64,000 nucleotides of DNA from contig VZTG01008547.1 of the NCBI GenBank assembly GCA_013397845.1, positions 1,292,008-1,356,007 on the forward strand. Reading direction: 5' to 3'. Below the pieces are notes generated by a model, which did not search any database, was not told the DNA's origin, and saw only the letters and a list, made by a program, of their open reading frames with translations. The stretch is from Melanocharis versteri (lineage: Eukaryota; Chordata; Aves; Passeriformes; Melanocharitidae). Shown here piece by piece: positions 22,988-36,900 of this stretch; the first letter of the stretch is position 1; the number at the start of each line of letters is the position of its first letter. Position numbers and translations under genes: made by a program.

Positions 22988-25536
22988 TGCTCTGATTTAA
23001 TTATTATTTCTGTCAGCACTCACAAGTCTGTCCTGGTGTGGTTTCAGATGCTCCTGCTGGTATCATGCTGATGCCACAGAAGATGAGAAGTTTCCCCTAG
23101 GTCATTTGTAATAAATGCCGGCTGAGATGTCGTTAGTCACCAACATTGTATATAAATCTTCATTGTGTTCTCAGTACCTTTGCATCGATTGTACCAGGTG
23201 TCATATGTATGTCCTTTCAAATATACATGGTAGTCATAGAAAAAAGTTACAAAGCTACAAGGTCAGGACTTCTGTGCATGTAACTATGATGTATTTTTAC
23301 TTCTGCTGAAAGGCTTTTATCATGCCCAGGTAATGAAGACGTACACTAATTTAAGATAACAGGAGGGGAAAATTGGCAGAAACTTTATGAATTTATACCT
23401 ACTCTATACCTAGCAATTTTTTTTCATTCCCTTGAAGACATAAAGAAGAGATAAAGGAAAGAGGGATATTTATATGAAGATCTTTATTAGTGCACTGAAT
23501 TCTTATTCAGATAATTTAATGTCTGTAGTGATACAGAAAGCTTAGCAATTTGATAAAGGCATGGCAGGCAATGTCATTCTTGGCCGAAGACAACACAAAA
23601 ACATAGAAACTTCCATGACACATCTGACACAAAGGTCCACAGAGCCAAATGTCCTGACTGCTACTGGCTGGTAGTGGATGCTTGGAGAGGAAACAAACAC
23701 ATGTTACTACTTTTCTGGGGTACTTTTACAATCTCCGGTGATTTGTAACTTGAGGATAGTACCTTTTGTTTAGGTGTCACCAGAGCATTGGGATGATTTA
23801 GTAACAATTCACTTTTCCCCACAGTTTTCCTTTTAATAAAGATATGATTATATAAAGAATTTAAACTTAGGTAGTATCAAGTGCAATCCATCAATACTGA
23901 AGGATAATAAAAACTTTCAGATGAACAGGTTGAGTAATATTTAGCTACTGTTAGGTGTTTTAGCTTATCCAGGACAAACTTTCTTTCTTTCTCCCCTGCG
24001 ACACGGAGTCATAAAAAATAGCTGGAAGAAGAATCATTTCAAAGCGACAGTTTATTTAATATTTGTAATTGAATGTCACAGTTCCTCATAACTACAGATA
24101 TTGCAAGGAAAAAAAATCCCAAAGCCTGGGCATGTCTAATTCATTATTCACTATTACGGATTTGAACTGATAATTTTGGCAAAATAATTTGTTCTCTCAG
24201 CAGTTAGGAGCTGGTTTCAGGTCGCTGTGATAATGTAATCTGCAATATGAATGTAATATTGCACACAGCAGAAAGGGAAGGTAAAACAGCTGTGCTGGGA
24301 GGTCTGCAGTTACACTGGATAATTGGCAGTTCAATAGCAGTTAATGACTTTTTTCTTTATACTAATATGAATGTTGAATTTTCATTAGTTCATGGGTATG
24401 TCTCCATGGCACAATACAGCACTCTGCAGAGATGCCAGAGGTACCTCTGGTGCAGCTAGTAGAATTTCTGAATGCTGTGAAGTTATGTCAACACGGAGCT
24501 CTGTACAGAATGTGTGTACCAGTGGGAGTTGGGTCGTTGAATAAGACTTGTCTCACAAGCTTTAAATAGGTTATCTGGTGTATGACCAGCATCCAGCCAG
24601 AGCTGATCATCAGCGTGCCCTTTAACAGAGAGAAGCACTTCTGTAAGAGTATTTTTTGTTCTAAAACAGGTGTTTAAGACAACAAGGATGACTGACCCTC
24701 CTTAAGTCGCTATCTGGAGGTACTAATAGGGTAATGGGTGGAGAGGACAATGAGAGGAGTTGACTGACTTAGGATAGATGGGTTTTTTTCAGTTGATGTT
24801 GGAATGATTTCCACCTGTTGCTCCTTCTTAACCTGCCTCTTCGAAGATGATTAGAAGACAGCCCTGAACTGTTACACAGCTGAGCTTCAGTTGACTAAGT
24901 AGTATTAGCCAGCAGGTTAATGCACTGCATGTAAATTCTGTGCACAGTGTGAACTGCAGAGGGCTTTTCATGTAGATTTTGTGTGAGTCCTGAATCAAAA
25001 TACATGACAGGACAGAGAAGATAGCCTTTAAAAGCAAACTCATATCCATGTGTTTAAAAATAGGTCATCCCTTGTTCTTTGAATTGAGATACAAGATAGC
25101 TCCACTGTCTTACTCTGCTGGCCTGTTAACCCTAAAGTTACTTAAAAGGAAGAGCTTCATTCCCATAACTATGTCCTGTTCACATGAGGGATATTTTAAT
25201 GTTTCCCATTCTGGTTGTTACTTACCCACCATAGCTTTAGCATGTGAGCTCATTGCTTAGCTGCAATGTCAAATGTTGAGCTGTAATCCAATTTAGGTGC
25301 CACCTGAGCTCGGCCGGGCAGGGCGCTTCATGCGTTTGGACTGGGCTGAAGCACAATCAAAAAGCTGAGGGCTTTGCCTTCCAGGAGCTGCTCTTGGCTG
25401 TGCAGGGAATCAGAGCCCCTGTCACATTTTTCAGTGGGGAAATAAGTCAGGAAGAGTAAGAAATTGAATGTTCCAGATTTAGAAGGCTGAAATTTAAACT
25501 GATTTTCCTACTTAATCAAATGTTGTTTTGTAAGCA

Positions 25537-25588
25537 GATGACCATTTTTATTGGTGTTTTCCGATGACCATTTTTCCTGGTGGTTTCC
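25537..25588 (+). repeat. Tandem duplication, unit 26 bp
   Basis: The 26-nt unit beginning 'gatgaccattttt' and ending 'gtttcc'-like occurs at 25,537-25,562 and 25,563-25,588. By eye 23 of 26 positions agree. It is an isolated local duplication. Confidence 0.85.
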
Positions 25589-27664
25589 TATGCTACTGTG
25601 CCTTTTAGAATGCACTGAAAATTTGAGGTTGAAAATAATAAATGATACAAAATTGCATTTAAATTCTCAATATTACTGGGTAATGCAGTAAGTCTTGTTA
25701 GTTTTTAAAGATACAAAAGATTAATTTGGGCCTTTTTTTCATAATGTGACACATGGACCTGTCTTTTTTTCTCTGCGCCAGTAGTGATTTGCTTTAGCTT
25801 CTGACCTCCTAGGCTATTCAGACGGAATCCTAGGTTATTCACTCGGACTTTCTAAGCATTTTCCAATCATGTACAATAGGTTTCTATTTGGATTACAAAA
25901 ACATCTCCCAAACCAACTGGAACTTTACATAGGAAGATGTCTTCAGGACTTGCAGAACAATATATATGACCCTTAGTTTTGGTTTAGAGCCATAGACTAT
26001 GGCTCTGCTAATTTTAAGAGTTGTGGTGCTCCTGATAATCTGTAGAATGTCAAGACTTAGGTGCTTGAGCGCAGCACCTGTGCTCAGGCATGCACTTGTC
26101 ATATGTCAGTCATTAGCATGGATTTGACACAGCAGTTTCCTGGGTTTGATACTCTCTGGAGGTTAGCACATGCCAGCTCCACTGCCAGTAGGCAGTTTGG
26201 ATGCAGCTAATTGTGATGTCAAATGACTTAATCTGGGTAGAAACAAATTGTGCTGTGCAACAACACTTGTCCTTCAGACAAGAAAACTCTGTGGCTCGCT
26301 TCATTTTTTAGGTTAGATCTATCCAGAAAGTGAAATTCATTGCATCCGTGTGAGGTTACGTAGCCATCACTTCTAGTGGGAGAGCTGTGGCTCTCCAGAG
26401 GGCAATACAGCTGATCTGACTGGCAGATCTGTATTAGAAGATAGCTCATGTAGGGCTCAATGAGCTTGTAGATAATTCATTGTGCCTTGTTTCTTTCCAT
26501 TCTCTGTACAGTGAGCATGGCTTGAGCCAAATGCCCATCTGCTACCCTTCTGGCAGTAAGTGAAGTGAATGCCACCTGCATGTCCTCTTGACCCTACACA
26601 GCTGTCAGAGCTCTTTTTTTTTCTCTTCGGGACAATAGGTGGACAGATATTCCCTGCATGTTGGGAAACTGCTGTCGCAGACAGTTTGTGCGGGGTGAAC
26701 TCTGTCTCTTGGTCTTGCTTGGCTTCATGCCCCTTGACAGCAGCTCCACACAGTTCGAATGCTGCGTGTAGAGCTGCATGACTGAGCAGAAAGCTGTGGT
26801 AGGTGAGTGACAACCACTGATGAACAGAAGAAGGAGCTTGAGGTGGAACGCAGGACAGCTACACTGGGCAGTTTACATGCACTTAAATTCAGAGGAGATG
26901 TTGTTCACTTCAGTTTAGATTGATAAGGGTCTATAGGTGAAGGATTTCCAGAGTACTTAGTTTGTGAAAACAAACTAGAGAAAGTACCAGAGCCCCATAA
27001 GCAGCCTTTGTTAGGTACCTAGAACAGAGGTGCATATTAATTGCGTAGATGAGGTGGAGGGGACTTCACCTTTCCTGTGTGTGACAGAGAAAGCAGGCTG
27101 TAAGGGCTTAAGGAATGTGTAGAGAAGTAGTTAGCAGTACCTGTGTGTGTTTGTGTGATGAACAAGAGGTGATTAAGAGAAATCAGTTTTAAGGAGGAAG
27201 TATCTAATTTCCTTTTAATCAAAAATGGTATCTCCTTTGGCATTTCATCCTTTTTTTTTCCCCCAGAAAAATGGTTGAGCTAGCTGGGGAATAACTTAGC
27301 TATTTTAAAAATGCTGATTATCGGCCTGCAATTCTTTTTATAAACCATGCCCCTTAAATGGACAGGAAAAAAAAAGGAATAAAAAGATGGGCAGTGAATT
27401 AGCAAATGCATTTAAGGTAGTTGATCAGCTTATCTTTCCAGTAGACCCACTTTAGTCACATGCTCATGTATTATTAACCTGACTGCATCAAGGCTGATAC
27501 TGTATGTCTTTCCCGGCATACTCATTTATGTGGCGTTAGGTGCCTTTTGAATTGGAAACTGGGGCTGTAATTTGGAAAGGGAAGCCAGAAGTTTGCATAA
27601 TCTTGTTATCCATTAGTATAATATTCTTTATCGGTTTTATAATTATCTGTTTAATATCATCATG

Positions 27665-27720
27665 AGTGATCTGGAAGATGGGATACCTTCCAACCTGGTC
27701 TTCTATGATTTCATGATCTT
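27665..27720 (+). mobile_element. Possible short CR1 3' remnant, plus strand
   Basis: 'ggataccttccaacctggt' followed by 'cttctatgatttcatgat' resembles the last 40-50 bases of CR1 (a 'cccttccaacc...attctatgattctatgat' type end). It is too short to place in a subfamily. It lies just left of the solo LTR. Confidence 0.5.
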
Positions 27721-27768
27721 TGCATTAAAAAGAAAAGCTTTTAACCTACAAAGAAGGTCCATTTTGCG

Positions 27769-28257
27769 TGGCCTTCCTCAAGGAGTTGACGCCTAAAGGA
27801 AGGCTACCTGGAACAGAGGCTGGACAGAGTTAAAAAAATAAAGTACATATTTATTGAAAGGCCTTCACAGGACACACCCTGGGCAGTACAAAAGTCTGGC
27901 CAAGACTACACACAAGATGGACCCCCAAGATGGACCCTGGGTCACGGGTTCTCGCCCTTTTTATAAGTTTTGGCTCATTTACATATTCGGGCCAACTGTC
28001 CAACCACAGCTTCAGTCCACGCAGTCCCATCCTTTCGGACTGTCCCCTCTCAATCCGTGTATGTTTACATTCTTGGGGTCTGAAGCTGCAAATGTCCTTG
28101 GTTTTTCAGGCTGGAAAACGGTGTGTTTTGTCGAGCCAGGCTAGGAGAAGAGCTCTTAGCACTATATGTGAAGCCCAGAGTTACACACTAATGCAGTACA
28201 AAATCTAAAAAATGTGAAAATTAAAACTAAAGGTATTAGAGTCATCTAGCCCTAACA
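27769..28257 (-). mobile_element. Solo endogenous-retrovirus LTR, minus strand, 489 bp
   Basis: Read on the minus strand, the block starts TGTTAGGGC at 28,257 and ends GGCCA at 27,769, the TG...CA ends of an LTR. It carries a TATA-like box (TTATAAAAAG, around 27,958-27,966) and, about 110 bases further, an AATAAA signal (27,850-27,855 on the + strand as TTTATT). This is the U3-R-U5 order. A direct repeat flanks it: 'tttgcg' at 27,763-27,768 and 'cttgcg' at 28,258-28,263, so five of six bases match, as expected for a target-site duplication. No gag, pol or env sequence is adjacent, so it is a solo LTR left by recombination. Its promoter would face the GABRB3 5' end, antisense to the gene. The family is not identified. 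Confidence 0.82.
27912..27935 (+). repeat. Short direct repeat inside the LTR
   Basis: 'caagatggaccc' occurs twice in direct succession, in the region between the TATA-like box and the polyadenylation signal of the LTR. It is a minor local duplication, possibly useful for recognising the LTR subfamily. Confidence 0.75.
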
Positions 28258-31200
28258 CTTGCGGTGTTATGCTTTTCTTTCATTAGTCACATCTATAAGG
28301 ATCTCATTTACAATCTTACATTATATTCCTCTAATTTACTTAGACACACACATGTATAGTGGCATTTAGCAACCTGCTGGCACAAAGGTTTCTGTATGTG
28401 CAAGGTGGTTTAACTGAAAAAAGAATTATTCTGCTGCGATGTAAGTATATCCATTAATTTGACTGCTGGTGCTCACTGAGCAGCTGTCTTTAAGACAGAA
28501 GTCACAGTCATTTGCTGCTACTTTTCCCTAAAAGTCCCTGAATGATTTTTGTTAATAGCTTGAGCAAGTAACCAAATCTCATGAGACTCCTGTATGAATC
28601 TTCTGCAATATTTCTTTCTCATCCCTCTTGACTCTTGATTATTCACATCTTTTGTGCTGTAAAGCAGGAGGCTGCCTCTTTTTCATCATTATTTTTTTAG
28701 TCCTTCTCCTAAGGCATGTGGTCTTAAAAAAAAAAAAAATGTTGCGAGGAAAACCAGATCCATCTCTCTCCCTGAACACACTGCTGATTTAAGCTAAATA
28801 CAAGCATGGCTTGCTACTTTCTGGCACACAATTAGTTAGCCCTTCTGAGCTTGGCTGTAGCTGAGTTTGATGGTAATAAAGGAGTTCTAAAATTCTTTGC
28901 ACCTCTACATGCTGTTTGTTTTTAACATTTACAGAGCAATATTGAATGTCATCTGTACCCTAATATGTGTGGCATTGTTGAATCCTATGTCTCTTACATA
29001 TTCATGTTATTGGGGTGCCCTTCATGATCATAAACCAAAAGTAAACCTGAAATAAAACATTATGATGAATCTATACTTAATGGCAGATCACTTTGGAGGG
29101 ATTCGATTAAAACATGGCAATAATGCAGTAACAGTGCTGGAGATTCAGAAGATGGATTTAGTTAATTGCTTCTAGAGGACACAAAATTAAACACTACCTT
29201 TCAAAAACGAGTGATAAATCTTCAGATACATGGAAATAAGGGGTGTGAAGAATTGACTTGATGTAATGTTGATGAAGGCAATCAAAGGATGAAAGTGTCA
29301 GGGTTACTTTTCAATCTGTCATTGAGTTGTGGTCATCTATCACTGCAAGTAGATTTTGTCCTAGCTCTTACTGTGGCAACTAGTATATTTCCATCTTCTT
29401 CTCCCTGCTGTCCCTGGCCAAGTCTTCATGCCTATTATTCTCCGGTCATCTTTTGTTGTCAGAAGTGTGATATTTTTTCATCAGTTCATGCAGCATAGCC
29501 AACCCCCTGCGAGTTAGGCTGTTTCATATTCTTCAAGATGCCCTTGCCTACAGCCAGTGCCCCAGCCTCGGCGCTCCGTGCTCAGCTTCGAGTCCTTTGC
29601 CATGTTGCCTTTTGTGCTGGTGTGGCAGAGATGTCAGTAATTTTGTTTTATGTTTTTTTTTTTATGGCATGCTAATTTCTTTGAAAACAGAAACTACTTA
29701 TTTTTAATGATACTGTTACACAATGTCTTACTTGTTTATTTATTTTTACTTGAATAGCAGACATTTGTGCTGCATAAAGAAATATAAGAAATATACATTT
29801 TTAAAAAGCTTGCGGTACCAGACCTTTGCAAAAAAATCCTCCAGTTCACTCCTACCTGTGCTTTTGCTGCATTGGGCCATACCAGAACTGTGACTGTATC
29901 TAATGGTGTTAGAGAATGCAAGGAAGGAAGGCAGGAGGGAATTGTTCAATTTTTAGATTACTATATGATCACAGTGGAGTGAAAGTTCGATTTTATTTGC
30001 TTATCATCGCTCAGCGGGGACAGGGTGTGTTGATTGTTTTTCACAAAACCCATTGGTAAACAGGCAGGCACTCAGAAGGAGCTGTAGTCTCCATGCCATC
30101 AAAATTATGTATTCAATAATCCTCCAAGACAGTTATTTTATTGATTGACTGAAAAAACTCCAGAGGAGACTAGTTGAGCATATTATGTCATATCAGACTT
30201 CTGAGGAACACACTGTCCTTTCTTTTCCAGGGAAAATACAGTGTCAAATTTGGCTGTTACATGCAGTGGTGCAATCCAGTGGTCAAAGAGAAGAGGTTTA
30301 GGCCCATCTTCTGTTGTCTGTCATACAGAATGGCAGAAGCAAATCCATCCAGCGCTAATGCTGATATCCTGACCATCAGTTATCCCCTTGTGTCATCATA
30401 GGATGGCACTAAAGCTACAGACTTGCAGGTCTTCACACCAAGACTGGAATTTTTAAGTAGTTAGGTATCATCACCTGAATTTTTAGGTGCTCTGAAGGGC
30501 AAGAAATAGTCACGTTTTCCATTCTATGTATATTCCCTGAAAAACTAGGACTCCAGAATTGTGAGTATTGGAGTGTGTGCTAAAAGCAGCAGCAGAATTG
30601 TATGTAATTACAAAACTGAGTTCCAAAAATGCTTCAAATCTTCATTTCTTTGAAAAATTTTTTTTCAGACATTACCTGTGTTGGTCGTGCCTTGATATGT
30701 ACAGATTTTATGTCTCGTCCTGCCCACTCCATTTTTTTTAAAGCAGCAAAATATATAACAGAACTGGGGCTGGTGTTCAGTTCAACATCTTCATATAGAT
30801 GTGAACAGTATCACTCATCAGGTTTGCAAGAATATTGGCTGGAACTCTCAAATGCTGATGTGTTTCTAAAACCTGCCCTTTCGCATTAATTACTCTCCAG
30901 CTTATCTTTGTTGTTGTTCATGGAGGGTTCTCTTTAGTGGCCAACGACACTAATGCCAGTTGGGATTCCTGCTGGCACATTGTCTAGCGTCGTTCTGTAA
31001 GTTTTATGTATGAAAAGGGTTTTTTTTAATCTGGAGGTCTAGGAAATAGGCAGATAATTTTCTGGGGTCTAGGTGTTGGATGTTGTCTCAGTACAAGAGG
31101 CGAAATCAGAAACTGAGGATTCTCTTTGGGCATGCTGTTGAAAATACCTCCCCTGGAGCCAACACTCTCTTTCTGACTGGGTGAGATACAGAGAGGAGCT

Positions 31201-33369
31201 TGTCAGGCTGAGCAGAGAACAGAATTTGTGTGCAGTGGGCTCTGTTTGACACTTAGATGACTTGTCTGTTTCTTATTTCTGTAGTCCTTACTGTGCTGCA
31301 GTTCATGCTGAGAGCTGGCTCAGCCTGGCTCGTTTGGGATCAGAGGAAGAAGAAGGTGTTTTGAGACAACTTTTCCCATTTTTCCCTTCAGCTATTCTGT
31401 TCTATCTGATGGAGATCAAAATGTTTTCTTAATTCTTTTCAAGCTAAGCTCCCAGTGAAAAACATGGAAACTGAATAAAAGGTTTTGTTATATCAACCAA
31501 TAGGTCCAACACCATTTTTTTCCTTTGTTTTCCCTTCATGGGAATAAACAAACCAGAGTACTAAACAATGATAAAAGGGGAGGCAAAAAAATATTTTTTT
31601 AAATTATTCAATAATCTTCAGAGGCTTGGTGTCATTTAGAGTTAGTATATATTCTAAAGAAATTATTAAAGACTCTGCAGTCCAAAAACTGAATTTGCCT
31701 GACCTGCTTTTATGTTTGTGTGTGTCTATGTTTCTTCTGCTGTCCCACCATGACTCTTGGCTTCCAGAAGAAGGTACTGGGAGGATGTGTACAGAGGCTG
31801 GTGCCATTAGGTTGCTTCACAACAGATTTTGGAAAACATTCCTGAGTACTTTTAACTCCAACCAACCCTACCAGTAAATTCTGGGAGCGCTCACATGTGT
31901 TTTTGGCCCCTGCCAGCTGTTACTCTCTTTCCAGGCTTTCCAGGCACTGCTCAGGAGTCTGCAAGTGCCAGAGTTGCTTCTGACACCCAGCTCTCATATG
32001 GACACCCCATTTTGGAGGGTGAGATAGTCTAATAGTGAGGACTTGAGATGCTCATGCCAGAGTATATGTTTAATATTCTAGTCATGTTTAATCCACTAGT
32101 AGAGAGCTAGCTATACAGTCTCTTGGAGAAATTTATCTACTGATCTGCAGCCTAATAAATTCAGCTTTTTTTTTTTGGTACCAGAAGTACCGTCTCTACT
32201 GCATTTAACCTTATTAAGCATCCTCACTAAGCCATACATGTTGAACTTTTAAATGGAGGTGAATTCTCAGCAGGAATTCAGAGCTGGTAAAAATTCCCCA
32301 CAGTTTTCTGTGACAAAAGGCTCCAATGATGTTTGCAGTTTAGCTTTTTCCCAAAGAATTTTTTTCTGGACATGCATGGCTCCAGACTCAGCAAGACTCA
32401 GACCTATAGCTGATGCTGCAGTGGCAGGCTGTCTCTGTTGGGTGCCATGGCCATTTGCGTGATTCCATCACCTCATGCTTTTCATCCTTGGCAGCATTAG
32501 AACCTTTTTGTGATGTAAACTTAGCTACCACTTTCTTTTATAGCGCTCCAAAGAAATACTTTATGTTCAGCGTGTGTAAGAGATGAGGGAAAAAATGTCA
32601 ATAAAGTTAACGTAGATAAAAAATTTGTTTGATGTATACTGATCAAATGAGGTAATTTTTTTTTTAATGCCATGTAGAACTGCTGTGCAGGCTTAATGTT
32701 AACAAAAGTGGGAAATTGTCTATTTTGGAATCAAATGTGTGGAAAATGAAGCCGACTGACATTGCCATTCATAGCAGCAACCTGTAAGATTTCCATTAAA
32801 AAATGCCTTCTTGCCACTGAGCTACCTGTGTGCTCTGCAGGATGACCTCACAGGGTCCAGAGAGTCTGTTTCTGCCCAGATGTGTCTTGGCTCTAGTGCA
32901 GAGTCTGACAAGGGAGATGGAATCGGTATTTTACAAATCCAAGGTAAAACACAGTCTGTAAGGAGATGGATTCCAGAATGTCGTGTTAACCATGCGTTTG
33001 AAATAACTGGAAATCACTTTCCATTGATAGGTCTCAAAGTTCCGTCTAAAGGAGGTTGAAAGCCTTGTGCTGGGGGACAACAGACGAGAGAGGAATCGTG
33101 TCCTAGTTCCTTCAGCTGACCAGTGACAGGGCCTGTCGTCACAAGCTCTGGTCCGATTTTTGGTGACCAAGGCTGGTACTGTTCAGCCCAGTAGGTGTAG
33201 ATCTGTGGAATGCAGCTGGGTGGCCAATGTCCGTAATAAATGCTGAGAGTTTGCTTTGTGTAGGTAGTTGTGGTTTGGTTCAGTGGGATTAATTCACAGT
33301 AGGAGCTCTAGGTGTGCTTAAGGAGAGCACCTCTGGCTTGAGCCCATCTAAGTTGTACAGAAAAGTCTT

Positions 33370-33528
33370 GGATCCCCCATCCCTGAAAGCGTTGAAGGTC
33401 ACGTTGCATGGGGCTTTAAGCAACCTGGGATAGTGGAAGGTGTCCCTGCCCATGGCAGCAAGGTTGGAACTAGGTGGTCTTAAAGGTCCCTTCCAACCCA
33501 GAATACTCTGTTAGTCTATGATTCCATG
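33370..33528 (+). mobile_element. CR1 3' fragment, plus strand
   Basis: The block runs through 'ggatcccccatccctgaaagcg', then 'caacctgggatagtggaagg' and 'ggtcccttccaacccagaat', to a terminus 'tctatgattccatg'. This is a typical avian CR1 3' UTR and end. It is heavily 5'-truncated. Confidence 0.93.
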
Positions 33529-33837
33529 ACGTGCTCCAGACCAGGTTTGCAGCATGCACCCAGGTGTGGAAAGGGAGACCAGTTGGCAGATTCACTTCAA
33601 AAGCATATTCCCAATTGGAACCGGAGTACTAACATAGATAACTCAAAGCCATACTGACTCCCATTTTTAGAATGAATTGTCATTGCATTTTGGGACACTG
33701 AAGCATGTCTCCATCTGATGTGTTATTTATTCATGGCTTAATTAGCAGCTAGTTGTGAAGTGATACCTTCCTCTTTATTCTCATTTTTCAACTGTTTGTG
33801 AGTGACAGTGGTAAATAGTTGTAAGAATTGCTGTGTC

Positions 33838-33985
33838 AGTTCATACCAAACGTGTCTTAGCCCAGTATCCTGTCCCTCACTGGGGCTAGTGTCAGATGCT
33901 TAATGAATAGCACAAAAAAAGTGATGTTTCCCCGGAAAAATCTCCTAGCCTCCATGATTTTTGCTTCAGGAATATCTGGTTGAAA
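33838..33985 (-). mobile_element. Probable old CR1 3' remnant, minus strand
   Basis: 'agcccagtatcctgtccctcactggg' followed by 'agtgtcagatgctt' and a 'ctcctagcctcc' segment resembles, on the reverse strand, the terminal part of the old amniote CR1 consensus also seen at 2,110-2,850. Divergence is high and the boundaries are approximate. Confidence 0.6.
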
Positions 33986-36900
33986 TTGGTTTCTTAATGC
34001 TTAATCTAAAGGATTTTAAAATAAATTATTCTGCTTCTTTAGCCTATGTGCAGCTACATAAAGGACATATCTATATGTAAGTTTTGGCCACATTTTTTCT
34101 TGTACATCATACTTTTCTACAACAATTGTAATGCATGTCATCATTGTTGTTAGCTGCACTCATTAAATCCCCAGAGCTGCCCAGTGTTAACTATTGACAT
34201 TGCCGTGAAATCTGCCTCTGTGCACACGTGCAGATTTTGGAAGTTGCTTACTTTAACCAGCTGTTTCCTCTGAATGTTAGGAAACTTCCAGGTGCAAGCA
34301 GTATAAAGCAGTGTGTGTCTGTCTGTGGATGTAACAGGGAAAAGCTGTAAACTCTCCCTTAAATTTCTGAAATTTCTAGTCCAGAATTTTCAAAGCAGCA
34401 GCTATTTTGCTTTAAATTGCACTAGCCCTCTAAAATCTTTCTGAAGTAATGTTTGAATTATGCTACTGGGAAGTCAAGAAGAGAAAATCCAAATGTCTTT
34501 GAATAGTCAGTCGTGGATTAATAGAGACTACTTTTCCTCAAGCTCCTTTTGCTTACAATACTGAGTTCCATGGTATAAGGTAGTGTGTAATCCCTGAGAT
34601 GGGAGTTTTTGATGACTTCAATGAACTTTAAAAAAAGAAACTGTAATACATTTTGAAAGAAGTTAAACTCTGTATTTTTTAATGCAGAATAGGAATTGAG
34701 AGCAGATGAGGTATTATTCTTTCCAGAACTCGTGACTCCTCCCTTTCTAAAAAGATAAAGCTTCAGAACTAAGTCATGGTGAAATCTGGGGCAGAAAATC
34801 CAGTAGACCTCGGGTTTAAGTACTGTATCTCTGGGAATGGACAGTGTAATTCGTATTTGCTTCATAAAAAAGTGGAAAACAGGATTATTTTCCTGTGGTC
34901 AGGGCATGCCTGAGGTATGGCACCTGAAATCAAACACCCTTAATCAGGAGTTGGTGATGAGTCCCCCAGTGTCTCAGGTTAGACATAGTTTGTGGTTCCT
35001 ACTACATACACTGACGGAGTCTTAATTTTTCAGTATGTACTTTCTCAGTTTCTTCACCCCAGCATCTTCTTTGCTGTTACCTACCCTGGAAACGGTGTAG
35101 AGTTTTCCAGATAAGTCAATCACTGTAGCCTCAGGTGTGCTGAAGAGCAGGAGCTGAACAGAAAGTGGGCAGACAAAAGGAGAAGCTAATCCTTGCTGCA
35201 GACTGCTCGAAAATCCCCTCCAGTGGCTTATTTCAAGTGGGTTTTCTCAGTTCAAAGACTTTTTTCGGCCAAATGACCAGATGGTGCAAGAGAATTCACA
35301 AGTACCTACACATTCTTCACCCCTCCCTGACGACAGCTATGAGTTGTTAGACTCCAATGTGGATTTCTGCTGTGATCAGACGGGCAGACAGACTCAGGGT
35401 GCCTTTTGAGGATTTAAAACTCTTAGTTTGGCAGGGTAGGAAGAAATCCTATAGAAGCCTTCTGAAAGAAGTCTGGAGTTTAGGGAAGGAGCACTCCATG
35501 TAGTAGACTCAGTAATATTATAATGCTGATTTTTTTCCCATGCAGTGCTAATTTAATATGAAACTGAATACTGAATAATATAATACTGAAACGTTAACAG
35601 AGATGTTGCAACAAAACATTGATTTTCTTTATGATTTTTTTTCTAAATTACATTTTCTCAAAATCAATATATTTTGGCAGACAAATTTTGATTCCACTTT
35701 TAATCATCGTGGAAACAACTACAGTGCTATTGGAATCTACTTATTATGGTGCTAAGCACTCCTAGCGAAGTGAAAGAGTGTGTGTGTAACAAAACCACCA
35801 TCTCTGTGCCTGCTGAATCTCTTTAACACAAGTGGGAAAATAAAGATTTAAAATGGCTTTTATTTACTTAGTACCATGTAGGAGCAATGGCACAGCTAAC
35901 TCCAGGAATGCAGAAGTGTATTAAAGCCCGAGCTTTAAAGTTCTTTTGTCACTGTTATTTTAGACAGCACAGGTAACGCCAGTATTTCAGCATGTGATCA
36001 CCACTCCTGTGTTTTGTAACTATATTCCGTGTCATGTTCTAGGAAGTCTCTGTTTGAAAACAGTTTATTGCATAGATATGATTGACCATTTTTGTGTTTG
36101 TTTATTTATTTGATTATTTATTTTTTAGCATTTTTTTCCAGAAAAGCTTGCCTGAAAAAATTTAGTCCTTCACAATGGAATTCAGTTGCATGAGATACTT
36201 CCAGAGAAGTAAATACCACATACCTATTAAATATTTCTCTGAGGATTTCTAGTTGCAATCAGTTCTGACTGACTAGTCTCGGAAGACAGCATGTGAATAC
36301 AGCCTATCAGGCAGATCTTTATGAGCCACTGTAAAGTTACATCCACTCCACAAAGGTCTGCTGCTCTTAGAGTACTGTTTCCTCTATGAAGTTAGCTGAA
36401 TGACTGCATGAAGAGCATGGTTGCCACTGTGGACAGGGCAGATATGAAGGGTTGTTAAGCTGTTTTGTCTGATGAAACCTGGGATGAAAAGTGTAGCACT
36501 GGGACTGGTTGTAGCAGGCAGGAGTGTGTGTGCAGATATAACAGCGTAACCTTAAACATTCTGTAAGCAGGTTGAACAGAAGCAGAGCCTAAGTGTGTTG
36601 TTCTACACCAGGATTGTAAAAGTCATTAAGTGATGCGTGCTTTGATTAGATTTTTAATTCCTAGGCAAGACCACAGATACCACAAAAAACACAGAAAGCC
36701 CTCAGCTCTCAGCATTGACTTAGTCCTGGGGCCATACTGAGATAATTACGTGTTCCTTAAGATCCTGCTGTTCTGCTTACAGTCCAAGCTCAGGAAAGTA
36801 GGTCCAGGTGTGTGCAGTGATGTGGCATTTTAAAAGCCATGTCATTGAATTAGAGTGATTGCTACTGGAGGAGCAAGACTGCTTTACAAATTGCTTTAAA

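Noticed and set aside
24241..24263. Perfect 8-bp inverted repeat (TGCAATAT / ATATTGCA, 7-base loop)
   Set aside because: Short AT-rich hairpins of this size are frequent by chance. No precursor-like extension that would suggest a microRNA.
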